DNA from: Chromobotia macracanthus
Taxonomy: Eukaryota > Chordata > Actinopteri > Cypriniformes > Botiidae
Assembly: GCA_036877525.1 (NCBI GenBank)
Contig: JAZGTH010000008.1
Location: 10,446,001-10,510,000 of the forward strand
DNA length: 64,000 nucleotides
Reading direction: 5' to 3'
Below, in pieces: positions 11,626 through 22,623 of this stretch (positions are counted from its first letter, which is position 1; every line of letters starts with the position of its first letter). The notes beneath the pieces were generated by a model. That model worked only from the letters and a program-made list of their open reading frames with translations. It had not been told where the DNA came from and ran no database searches. Made by a program: the position numbers and the translations under genes.

Positions 11626-12645
11626 GATTATAATCACCAATCTCTCATGCTGCAGGAGGATGAGAGGAATGGAACTGTAGAGGGAGGAGAGGAGAGTGAG
11701 GAAGATGATGAGGAAGATGATGAGGAGGAAGAGGATGCAGGGGTTGAAGAAATGGAAAAGTGGGAGGAGAATGAAGAGAAGGAAGATGTTTTGGACGAAA
11801 AGAGAAATGAGATGGTGAAGCAGGAGCAAACGGTTACAGAGCCAAATCCAAAGGTGATGTGACACCAATCATTAGTGGACATATTTCATTTTTCTATTAT
11901 TTCTGCATCCTTGAAGATCATAAGGTTGAAATAAATTGCAATTTAAAAAGACACAAAGAGATAAAAACGGCTTCATTTTTCAGTGGTTTGATTGGTTCAT
12001 ATGTTGCAATTCTTTTCTGCAGAAAACCGAGATTATAACAGAGACATCCGTCCCTGATGGACCAATAAAAGGTTTGTATTTTTCTTTTCAACACCTTTTC
12101 TTTTTTGTGATGCAGTATGTATATGATTAGATAGGAAGGGACTGGGCGCTGTTGGTGACAAAGCGTCTGCTAAGAACATATGTGTCATTTTTTTTTTAAA
12201 AAATATAAGCAGATTTTCTTATTTTATGTTATTGTGGATTCTGAAGATCAAACTGATCCTGCTACCAAAATAAAGGAAAAGACACAACCAGAGAAGAATG
12301 AAGATAAACCAAAGACTCTTTTTGGCTCCAGGAACAGGGTATCAATCAAACTCATCACTGGTTATTTTAAAAATTCAAAAATTTAACATCTGTTTGTTTA
12401 TGCATTATTTTATTTTGTACATCCAGTTTTCTCTTTTCAAGAGGAGATCTTCCACCAAAGGCAATCATGAATCAGAGAAAACTGAAAGCCCAGCAGACAG
12501 CACCTCAGCAGGCAAACCGGCAGCTGATGCCCCTTTTAAAACCTCAGAGACTCGAGAGCCAGAGAATCTCAGCAGTGAACCCCATACAGGGGCCCGGACA
12601 GCAGGGGCCAGTCGGTCACGATCAGCAGCCTGCAATTTACTTTGA
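11626..12645 (+). CDS. rpgr: rpgr alternative (constitutive-type) C-terminal exons ending in a CaaX box
   Basis: Four exons keep one frame: 11626-11853, 12023-12071, 12247-12338 and 12442-12645. They begin DYNHQSLMLQEDER, run through an acidic Glu/Asp block and a charged Ser/Lys region, and end SRSAACNLL followed by TGA. The terminal CNLL is a CaaX motif with final Leu, expected to favour geranylgeranylation. Family knowledge: mammalian RPGR exon 1-19 isoforms end in a prenylated CTIL and bind PDE6D. This segment must join the earlier exons from a donor inside the large exon; strong candidates are cag|gtaagaag (8025/8026) and cgag|gtaagg (8634/8635). Both leave phase 1, while the 11626 exon needs phase 0. 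A 23-nt microexon at 11344-11366 (gaccag-like flanks, ending gacag|gtgagg) would correct this. The first acceptor and the 12247 acceptor are the weakest calls. Confidence 0.72.
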
Positions 12646-13076
12646 CACTTCTCATCTGCCTCAGTGTACAGGGGCCCAGGTTAAACATACTGCTTATGTG
12701 CTGGGCATTTTCTGGATTAAAAGATAAAACTGGAACGCAAACTGGATTTAGGTTTACTCTGCAAACATCATCAAACATCTGTTGATGTTATTGGTTTCAA
12801 TAACACTGTGCCTTGTGCTGCAAAGCCGTCCCCAAGAAATAACTACCTTTACCAGGAAACTGAGTTTAGGAGATTTATTCGATTAATGTTGGGAGCCATA
12901 ATGTTTTTTCTTAATACTACATTGTATAATGTTCATTCTTTCATATGCGGGAAGCTTGTGACGCTACGATTTGTAGAACTTTTCTTTAAAAAAAAAAATA
13001 ATTATCAAAGTCATTTTTGGGAGTAAAATTACAGACGTGCTATATCTAAAAAAATGTGCATATCTAAACATTTAAT

Positions 13077-13101
13077 TGTGTGTGTGTGTGTGTGTGTGTG
13101 C
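13077..13101. repeat. (TG)n microsatellite
   Basis: An uninterrupted gt/tg dinucleotide run of about 24 bases lies between rpgr and dynlt3. Confidence 0.95.
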
Positions 13102-13604
13102 GTTTTATACCTATTTATTTACATTTGATGGAACTAAAGGCACCGGTGCACTTTACATATTAAAAGTCTTGTGCTGTTTTCAGGATAATGTGTCATTAAA
13201 AATAATGTTATTTGTCTAAAAATGTTAATTTTGTAAAGAAATCCAATCCTTTGCCATTGAAGTGATGAGTAAAAAAATCAACCCAAATATGTTCTGCTGT
13301 TTCCTGGGATATCTTTCTTTTATATACAGTGCACAATTTAATACTGCAGATTGCTCCTTGTAATGACTTGTACGTACTTTTAGAAATGCATTTATTCTTA
13401 TTTTTTTAGTTTTTAAAACCAGAAACTGCGACAACAAATGGCAGTCATCTCGTCTGGATGGTAACGCGGTGGAGCTCCGGTAGGTGGCAGCACTCGGTCT
13501 TTACATTTAGGCGTCGCTTCCTTTAGCTGCCAGCGACGAACAGCTTCAATCATCTGATCTGAGGACGGTGTTGTGTTCATATATTTGGCTTTAAAGCTGA
13601 AAAC

Positions 13605-15087
13605 ATGGAGGAGTATCACTCTGGAGATGAAGTAGGTGTTAAATAAGTCATCGCTGGTTATTATTTGTCTGTTTATTATCTTCTGTTGATAAACAGAGGC
13701 AGGCTTTCCCTGTTAGCCTGCTAACCGCTTCATCCCAACAAACAGCTTTACTGCATCATCCATAACTTTACATATTTTACATCTATTTCACAAATACATA
13801 AATCACTCCGTAAAACCACACCTTGAGTACCAATTCAAAGTATTATGTTGTATATTTGTCGTGTACGTTTACATTAAAGGTGTCTGGGTGTGGTCAGATG
13901 ACGTCATCAGCAAAAATATTAAAGCATTCATTAACTATGAATGTGATATTAATATTTGCGTATTGAGTCTTTATTTAGACGTATTTTGATGTTTGTGCTA
14001 ATGCAGTTTTCTGTAATGTAGATTCAGATGTTGATTTTAACACATGTAGATGCTGATACATTAAATCTCTTTTCATTTTTCATAATGTGTCTTTTCTCAC
14101 TTCAGGTGTCTTTCAGCCCAGATGAAGCAAGTAATGTAGTTAAAGAGGTAATAATTCACTTTTAATTCATATTAATATATGAATTAAAAGATTAAAGGTA
14201 ATATTCAGATTCTGCCACTGTCATCGTATGGACATTGTGAGATCTGTATCTCTCTGAATGAATTGCTTTGTTGTTATTCAGTCTCATGTCTGTCTGGTGC
14301 CTGCAGGATAACCGTAGCCTGGTTTTCCAGCTCCAGTAACTCGGTGTGTTTGTGTGTTTATTAAACAGTGCATTGAGGGTATTATTGGAGGTGTGGACTA
14401 CAGCCAGAACAAAGTGAATCAATGGACGGCCAGCATAGTGGAACACACTCTCACTCAGTTAGTGAAGCAGGGGAAACCATTTAAGTACATTGGTATGCGC
14501 TTTTCCATTTAAATTCAATCTAACTGTGTCTTCTATACAAATATAAAATAGGTTATACATTGTAATGCTTTATATGTTATTGGTTTATTGCACAGTCCTG
14601 AAAGATGTCAGCTAAACTTGTGTTACGGTGTATGTGTTTTTACATTGTAGTCAACTGTGCTGTGATGCAGAAAAGTGGTGCAGGTCTTCACACAGCCAAC
14701 TCTTGTTATTGGGACACTACTACTGACGGTAAAGCTTTGTGTTATTTATAACTACCGTGAGCTGGAAAAGTCTTAACGCTTCCAGACTAAAAGTTTGACA
14801 TGTCAACAAGAGCAAGCAGCTGTATTTATGTGTGTGTATATTTACACAAATATATGACTGTTACATGGTGTTTTGATAGAGCCAAATTAGATGTATTAGT
14901 TTACACCCAATTTATTAAGTTCAGTTATGTCCATAAACATTTATTAAGTTAAAATGCACACACACGCTCTGTCTGATTCTGATTTCACTGTAATGTGTGT
15001 TTTCTTACAGGAAGCTGCACAGTCAGGTGGGAAAACCGCACTATGTACTGTGTTGTCAGTGTGTTTGCAGTGGCTATTGCCCTGTGA
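13605..15087 (+). CDS. dynlt3: dynlt3, dynein light chain Tctex-type 3
   Basis: Five exons, 13605-13631, 14106-14147, 14369-14492, 14651-14728 and 15011-15087, encode 115 residues; human DYNLT3 has 116. The protein starts MEEYHSGDEVSFSPDEA, contains VNQWTASIVEHTLTQLVK and the strand CAVMQKSGAGLHTA, and ends YCVVSVFAVAIAL. This is the Tctex1/DYNLT fold, which forms a homodimer on the dynein intermediate chain and acts as a cargo adaptor of cytoplasmic dynein 1; mammalian DYNLT3 also binds Bub3. Each junction has a consensus GT and AG and all phases agree. The ATG follows the 3' end of rpgr by about 1 kb, on the same strand. DYNLT1 is a less likely identity because this N terminus and the neighbours cybb and xk fit DYNLT3. 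Confidence 0.95.
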
Positions 15088-16267
15088 GCAGAAACCAGGA
15101 CTGAGACATGTTCACACACAGGCACAGATGGGCCATATTACCTACAGATCACATCCTGAAGTCTGTTTTAAAGCCATCTGCTGCTACACTGGCTGAGAAG
15201 TGACTTAAACCAACTCTGTTGTGTTTCTGCTTTATTTACAAAGTTTAAACTGTATATAAGTGTTTATCTACCATGCAAACATTTGACCTGTAGTTGCCAT
15301 TTTTCTTTGTCGTTTTTGACTTGCAAAGGTAATCTGCATCTTTGTTCTGTATAGAATGAACTGCAAATATGTTGATGTTTAATTATTAAAAAAGTGGTGT
15401 GGTTTGGATTTAGTAATCCAGTGTTAAGTGAATATATCAGGATAGTTTGGTGTTGGTTAAGCTAAATTATAACATCTAAAAATATATTTAAACTCTAATA
15501 ACCAGTAAAATATTAGTGGTGTTTCACATCCCATCAGACTACGTGATTGTAAGAACTAAAACTACAGAAGGGGAAAATCCTTTACAAACTAAAGTTACTA
15601 AAGAACGATATAAGTACAATTAGCTTTTCTAAGCCGTGCAGAAACAAAGCATGTCTATAATTCACAAATAGTTGTACAATAATAAATGTTGAATCATTTC
15701 AGTATCAATTCACAATTTTCCTCTTAATTAAGGAAAGTTTAATGAATTAAACATGACTTAATTTTAGAGGGCCTAAATTTAGAGTACACGGTCATTTTTA
15801 GGACAAACTTAATTGACAAATCATATTTGCATAAAAAAGCGTGCACATACACAATAATGTGAATGAGGCCCATCTTCCTGTATTTACATTATTTCATTGA
15901 TCAGAAACATGATTGATAATCTAAACTAAAACTTAAAATCAACATCTTAACTGACTTACCCCAATATTACCCAATTAAGATGTCAAAAGGGTTATTTAAC
16001 TTCCACCTGAGAAAGAGGAAGTGTTTGGAAAGCAGGGTATTTTCACGTCTTAACTGTAAAATGACACTGCAATCTTTTGTGTAGTAAATAAAAATCATCT
16101 CTGCATCATACAGTCATGGAATGACTAAACCAATAATACAACACATTGATAGTACAAGCCCCTTCAAATAGCCAGAGGGAAATATGAGAGGTATTATAAA
16201 AGTACACATTCAATTAAAGTATTCATCAGTGTCCATAAATTCTGACTGCCCCATCTTATAAAGCAGA
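15088..16267. other. Convergent intergenic region between dynlt3 and cybb
   Basis: The 3' ends of dynlt3 (plus) and cybb (minus) face each other across 1.18 kb. Plus-strand poly(A) candidates are ATTAAA at 15385-15390 and AATAAA at 15681-15686. A minus-strand hexamer (TTTATT on the plus strand near 15232) would make the two 3' untranslated regions overlap. No other gene was seen. Confidence 0.5.
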
Positions 16268-18723
16268 TCAAAAGTTTTCCTTGTTGAATATGAACTCGGT
16301 TCCAGATTCAGTGTGAGAAATGCATTGTTTTCCCAGAGCATCGGCCAAAGCAGTAGGACCACATAAAAACACTCCTACCTTTGAACTGGGAGAAATAAAA
16401 AGGAAAAATGGTCATTAATGTCTATAAATGTTAATAAAAGTGTATAATACAGCTGTGGTTAAGCTGTACATACCCTGGATATTGGGTAGCGATGGCGCTG
16501 AATTCATTGTCCCAGTTCGGTTTACCATACCGGGTCTTCTGTTTCAGACCAGTGATGGGGTCATTCTCAGCCTCATATTGAACTCTGAGATGGGCAGCCT
16601 TCATTTAAAAATAATCAAGAAGATCTTTTATCATCAGCTGGTTGCAGTTTAAGCTCATACTATCTCTTTAAAGGGCGCATGTTCTCACCTCAGCGTCTTT
16701 CCAGCGCGTCAGGTAAATGTTGTAACTCAGAAAGTCGCTCATGTCTTTCTCCGTCATCTGTCTTTCCAAACTTTGCAGCAGGTCTGCAAACCACTCAAAC
16801 GCCTGCGTCTCTGGACACAGCCAATAGAAGTAGATCTGCACAGGTCACAGATCAGAACATTACATTAGTAAACCATGTGCTAGCAGAGTAATCTCAGCAA
16901 CAATTTAGGCTATAAGAATGTTTGAAAGTTCTAGAAATGTTCAAAAGGTTTTTAGACGTTATTAACGTTATTGCATGGTTTTAGGAACGTTATTCAACCA
17001 TTTTTAAATTCTGTAACATTTTTAAAACATTCCACTAACTATTTAAGAAGAATGCTTTGATATGATATATATATTTTATATGCTTTTATATGATATATAA
17101 CGTTTTAAAACATTCTACTAGCATTGCTGCAAGAACGTATTTTGAGAAGGGAATTTGATTTTCTGAGAGCGTTCCCTAGCTTAGCTGGGCAGGTTGATGG
17201 TAAGATATGTTATTCAAAAGCTCATTCAAACGTCATTCAAATCTTGAATCGCTGGTCAACACCTTTTTCGTGAAGACGTTTTTGTTCTCCTGGACGTGCT
17301 TGTACCACACAGACTTCAGAACAGAAGCAAAAGGTGTCACTCCAATACCAGCACCGACCAGCATCACGACCTCATAACGAAACACGTCTTCACTGGCTGT
17401 CCCAAACGGTCCATCCACAGCCACCCTACACAGACACAAACACACACTATTATATATGGAAAATAATTTATAAGTCATGTAAAAAGCATTTACACATGCA
17501 TTCTAGATACTGTATATATTTTATCAGTTTGTAAAACGCATATTTTTGGTAGGCACTACTGTTCTCAACCAGTTGATCTACAGAAAACCGAGTTGTTTAC
17601 TGTATAAACTAGGTACATACAAAATAAGAAATACCTTAGGAGAAAACCACCAAAAATCACCAATGTCGAAACTTAGCAATTGCTTGGCGTCTACTCAAAC
17701 TGAAACCTAAAGTAATCTCCGCTGGTCTCTAAACACTTCTCTTTTTCACAAATGTGGTTATAAATCCACATCCCCTTTTAACCCATGTATTTTCCCACTT
17801 TACGATTAAGTTTGTCAGTTTCATGCAACAGGAGCTTGACATAGAAACAATATAGCTAATAATCTCGATGGCTGTTTTAAACCTGCAAGCACTCATTTGA
17901 GTTTTATTCAAATAGATACTGTCTGTCTTTAATCTTACTTTGGTAGCGTCCATGCATCTAGGACCACGGTTTTGTCACCTCCACAGGCTGTGTAGAGGGC
18001 CTGCGTCCAATCTCCTACAATTCGAATATGCACACTAAAGTGGTCCTCCTCAGGGGCAGAGGTCAGAGTGAAGGGATGCCACTCTAACTGAGAGATGGAC
18101 GGGCACTGCATGAACACATACTGACCGACCTCCATTTTAAAGCCCTTCTTCTTCATCTGCAGCTCCAGGGTCTTGGATGGATGCATCACAACCTTTTGTG
18201 AGAAGTGTTGTGAGAAGAAGAGATTAACTGGTTGCAAACCAATCTGGTGCAATGATCAACAGATCAATATTGTTGTTTACTCCTGGAAATTGGTTTGATA
18301 GAGACCACATGGAATCTTCTAGAATTGTAGAAGTAAATGCAATCTTCACCAAACTAAAAGCTGCATTTGAGTAATGAGTTATTGATTCACTAACCTTAGT
18401 AATAACCACCTTCTGCTGCGAGCGGTAGAAACGCACCAGTCGCTCGCAGACGTACAGAAACATGGGACCAACCACCCACTTCCATGTCTACAAGCAAAGT
18501 ACATGGAAAAGAAGCACATGTTTATGTGATGCTGTCAAATAGTTAATGAAACTGATGGGTGTCAGACGCATTTAAGATCACATGATTTACCATTGGAGGG
18601 TTTCCAGCAAAATCTGGTTCAGGACAGTGGGTGCCGTTTTGACCCCAGCTCTCAAAGTATCTGTGACATTCTATTGGATTGTGCACTGCCATACTCGCAA
18701 GAGTCTGGCCTCGCACAATACGC

Positions 18724-18759
<36 letters not shown>

Positions 18760-20927
18760 ATACATATTGCATAAGTGCTTCCTGTCAGGATTATGTGTTT
18801 ATCATTACATTATAAGTGGTATTTACAAATGTTTTGATTCTGCACATCAAATCGTTGCCCACATTAATAGAATAAATGGCCAATGATCCAGCAACAACAT
18901 AACAGACATAAAAATTAAACAGGTGAATTTCAAAAACGATTTGGGCCTAAAATGTACATTTCTAATAAGGTGCTATAGAAAATAGTTACTGGAAACATCT
19001 ACATATTTCATTGCACAATTTCACAAAAACACAAAAAATAGTTCAAACAGCCTTTTATCAGCTGAAAACCTTATCAGTAAAAATTGTTCTTCAATAATAA
19101 TCTGACCTCAAAGAATGTTGAATTTTGACAAATATTGCATTTGCTTCATCATAAAGGGCTAATTAAATTGATCATACAGATAAACACATTTGTTTTGCAT
19201 TATTAACAAAAAAGCAGTTATTGAAATAAACCCTCACCCGACTCCATGCAGCACCAAACCAATGAAAAACACAATGAACAGGTGATGAGTGAACCAAAAC
19301 ACCTCGAAGTATGACCTTCTGATGACCTCCATGGAGGACGTGATGATGAGGATGAGGGCCAAGGTGATGACCACCCCTGTTAGCCCTGCGATTGTCGTGA
19401 ACATCACTATTGTTGGGTTCTGGGAAACAGAAATCCGAAGTACAAATCATTCATTACATCACTGTCAAAAGAACAGTTCAATGAGGCTTCAAAACCCTAA
19501 CGACAATTTTCAGTTCTCGGTATGTATCGGATGGTTTCGAGTCTTAAATCAGAACCCAGTTCCAGATCTTTTTCTATTATCGTTGGAACCTAAAAGTCCA
19601 AATTGTTCGCAACTCGCAACGCAAGCGGTTGCAGGGCTACACTGTAAACATCTTACAAAACTCATAGAACAGATATTTACATGTTGATTTTGTTTCAACA
19701 CGGCAACTCTATTTTTGCTGTGATCACAGAGTTCTGTTCCTCTTGATGTGCTATATTTGGCCATTATCCACAGGGTCATCAGGGCAAAACCATGGCAACA
19801 GAAGTTTTAAAATGATGTGATCACAACATCAGCAGCAACATGATTGGTTGTGTGATGTAAGTGTAGGTGGAGGTGGGAGGAATCCCATTGGCTAAATGGA
19901 GATGAGTTGGCGGTTTCTTGTGTAATGTCTGGCTTTGTTTAGATTGCATAATGGGAACTTCTGCTAACATGAAATCTGTCATATGTAGTTGTAAGAAAAA
20001 TATGTTACAAAACATGTTTTTCTGCAGATATGTTACAGCTTTGTAAAGTGTAGGCAGGACTCACTGTTTCATTGGATCTGATGGGGTTCAGGTAAGATCT
20101 GTTGTCATTGTTGCCGATCTGAGACAAAACGTAAGGCAGATAGCTGCTGTTCACCATAAGCTGAGAATCCATGAATCTCTCAAAGTTAAACAGATGAGCT
20201 ATGATGTGGACCGCTGGGAATATATGAGGGTGGTCAGTGCAGCAATGGATATGTCTTATTAACTTGTATAAATTTATAGCTGCAATCCATAACTTTATTA
20301 TAAATTCTAATATAATATATATTATAAACTTACCATTGCGAATCGGGATAAGGAGACAGTTTTGAACACTAATCTGTCAGGTACTTACTCAACAACTCAT
20401 TTTTTTATTTTTAACCAAAAAGTTATGGATTGCTGCTTTAAAATATTAGTGTTTCTCCTACCTGTGTGGAAAGCAATCATGTAAGCCACCAGCTTATGGA
20501 AAGTGAGGTTTCTATCTAGCTGACGGGCTGCAGTGCGGCTACAGCACTGTGAACAAACACACACAGTTAATGAAGAGATTCTTGCTGTTTCATTTCATGA
20601 TCTGATGTTTTTCCAGACCTGTATGGATCCCCGCAGGAATGAGAGCAGGTTTCTGCAGACAGGCAGCAGGATCAGCAGGCAGTTAAAGTTCAGACAGGCA
20701 GCTGGAGCTCGGGCCCAGGAGAGAGCATGCTGGGAACAGAGCCGTAAGACAGACAGAAAGAGAGAGAGATAAAGTGAGGAAAAAATAATGAGTTTCATTT
20801 CCTCTTTCAGGCTCTAACATCTTAACAGCATAAATGCGCTGATGCATTAAAATATATATATATAGACAGATGAAAACATTCATAAAAATGAATATATAAA
20901 GATATTATAGATATATTATAGACATAT

Positions 20928-20973
<46 letters not shown>

Positions 20974-21446
20974 GGATAGATAGATAGATGAGAACATTCA
21001 ATATAAAAACATCCATTCATCTTTTATAAGTGCTTTGACACTCACCCCAAGGATAACTCTAGTATAGTAGTATCTGTCAACCAAAAATGCCATGTAAAAA
21101 TGTACAAAGAGAAACATATTGATGCCGAGCCACACCAGCTGAAACACAGAAAACATGGAGAAGTTTACCGGCTGATTTAAACTATACCATCAGAACAGCC
21201 ATCAGAAATCAGGAGTGGAAATCTATCAAGCAAATAATACGTGTATTGAGAAAAATATTGTTCCCACGAAAGCAAATATTTGACTAGACATTTAAATGAT
21301 AAGTGCTTTAAATGTACGAGCATTAAAAAACCAAAGATAATAGCAATAACAAGCTGCTGTTATTGAAAAACCAAATCTAAAACACAATTTCAACAGCTTA
21401 CGATAACAAAAATGGATAGTCCTTCATTTGCAGCAAAGTTTCCCAT
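16268..21446 (-). CDS. cybb: cybb, NADPH oxidase 2 heavy chain (gp91phox)
   Basis: Thirteen minus-strand exons give 565 residues (human 570): 21402-21446, 21046-21138, 20619-20729, 20462-20546, 20065-20213, 19238-19419, 18591-18723, 18395-18487, 17939-18192, 17263-17425, 16689-16835, 16474-16598 and 16268-16385. It starts MGNFAANEGLSIFVI and ends FIFNKENF. The four haem-ligand histidines are at about 100, 114, 206 and 219. The FAD-binding HPFTL is at about 336-340, the NADPH-binding GAGIGVTPF at about 406-414, and CGP lies near the C terminus. Potential N-glycosylation sites (NSS, NRS, NGT) lie in the extracellular loops. Family knowledge: NOX2 pairs with p22phox in phagocyte membranes and passes electrons from NADPH through FAD and two haems to oxygen, producing superoxide. 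All phases agree. The neighbours xk and dynlt3 match the mammalian order. Confidence 0.97.
16897..17191. mobile_element. Family A inverted-repeat element in cybb intron 10
   Basis: It runs from caacaatttaggctataag to gttccctagcttagctggg. The AACGTT-rich body and tatataacgttttaaaacattc match the other family A copies. Confidence 0.75.
18726..18755. repeat. (CA)n microsatellite abutting the cybb exon 7 acceptor
   Basis: A run of about 15 CA units ends directly at the minus-strand acceptor (tgtgtgtag|g) of exon 7. On the coding strand it is a TG repeat occupying the polypyrimidine-tract position. Confidence 0.93.
20279..20440. mobile_element. Family C inverted-repeat element in cybb intron 4
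   Basis: The ends gctgcaatccataacttt and aaagttatggattgctgc are inverted repeats of about 17 bp. Internal gcgaatcgggataaggag and ctcaacaactcattttt match the copies at 23.8 and 38.1 kb. The element ends 21 bp from exon 4. Confidence 0.8.
20931..20990. repeat. (GATA)n microsatellite in cybb intron 2
   Basis: About fourteen GATA units with one GATG interruption. The sequence before it is a degenerate version of the same repeat. Confidence 0.95.
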
Positions 21447-22623
21447 GGTGCTCTGTGTGGAAAGACAGACAGCAAGTGGCAGAAGACAGAGACAGTCTGA
21501 AGAAGCCACGCTCTCAAAGAGGCTGTGGTATATAAAGCAGTGAAGCAGGTCAGGAAATGTCACTCACAGATGTGAGCACATCAGAAACAAATCAAGTGAA
21601 GTTCCTCAACCTAAAGGGGCGTATCAGGTGCGGCGGGGGACACGATTCTCACTTCTCTGATTTTGTAGTTTTTGTCTTTAGTATAGTGTTACTCTGTAGT
21701 TTGTCAGAGCTGTCATGTTTGTTTAAAAGAAAACAATAATTTTCCTCGATTTTATACTGTAATTTCCTTTAATAGCTGTAAATAACTGTAAATTAATTTT
21801 AGTTACAGCAAGTTATCAGAAAAAACAGCTGACCACCCACACAGAAGAGAGCAAACATATGTAGAATGCGAACCGAAGAGGAAGAAACTGTCTGTACTTT
21901 CAATAAATAAAAAAATCATTCTCTTTTATTTAGTATGAGTTTGCCGACTGTCACACATACAGTATTAAAAGCAGTGATTTTATCTGTACAGTGCGTGCAA
22001 AACTCCCCACAGGGGGCAGTAAAGTGCAAATTGTAAACAAAGAAGGAATAAATGTGAAACATTTACTTTTAGTACATCCCTCCCAACTGTACTGCTCAAA
22101 AGCATAATGAGCATTTTTAAGCAATGCTCATAAGTCTGTGCTATCATATAATCTTTCAACAAGTGTGACCTGTAATTATTCATAATGAATTACAAAATCT
22201 TTCATTATTTCAACATTTTGGTATGAAGGGATTCACTGTATTTTCAAAAAGCAAGGTGACTGGAAAAAACAAGCACACAAACTTTTTAAATCGAGCAAAA
22301 GTTTTTAACTCAATCCTTGCTTTAAATGAATACAGACACTTTAAATTGTGACAATAATTATACACACACTGAGCAAGAGCGAGTGCAGCCCCACGTCACA
22401 TGACAAAAGCAGCACTTTCATTTTGTGAAGGATTTTCACATGGAGCATGCTGGTTTGTTTGCTTTATAAACCAAATGAGAAGAAAGTACATTCATATCCA
22501 AGACCAACAAGACCGCCTCTTACATTCCACAGTCAGAAAACAAGGCAAGAATCCAACAAGTATTTTCATTGGCTGTTGATCCCTTTTCATCCTTATGGGG
22601 AACATGCTTAAGTTGTGTTTTAT

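Noticed and set aside
17233..17260. Extension of cybb exon 10 past 17263
   Set aside because: The open frame continues briefly into the intron, but the AAG|gtgttg donor and the next exon IYFYWL restore the family sequence.
19172..19450. Minus-strand His-rich frame at cybb exon 6
   Set aside because: It is an out-of-frame reading of the exon; the correct frame carries the haem-ligand THH and LHG motifs.
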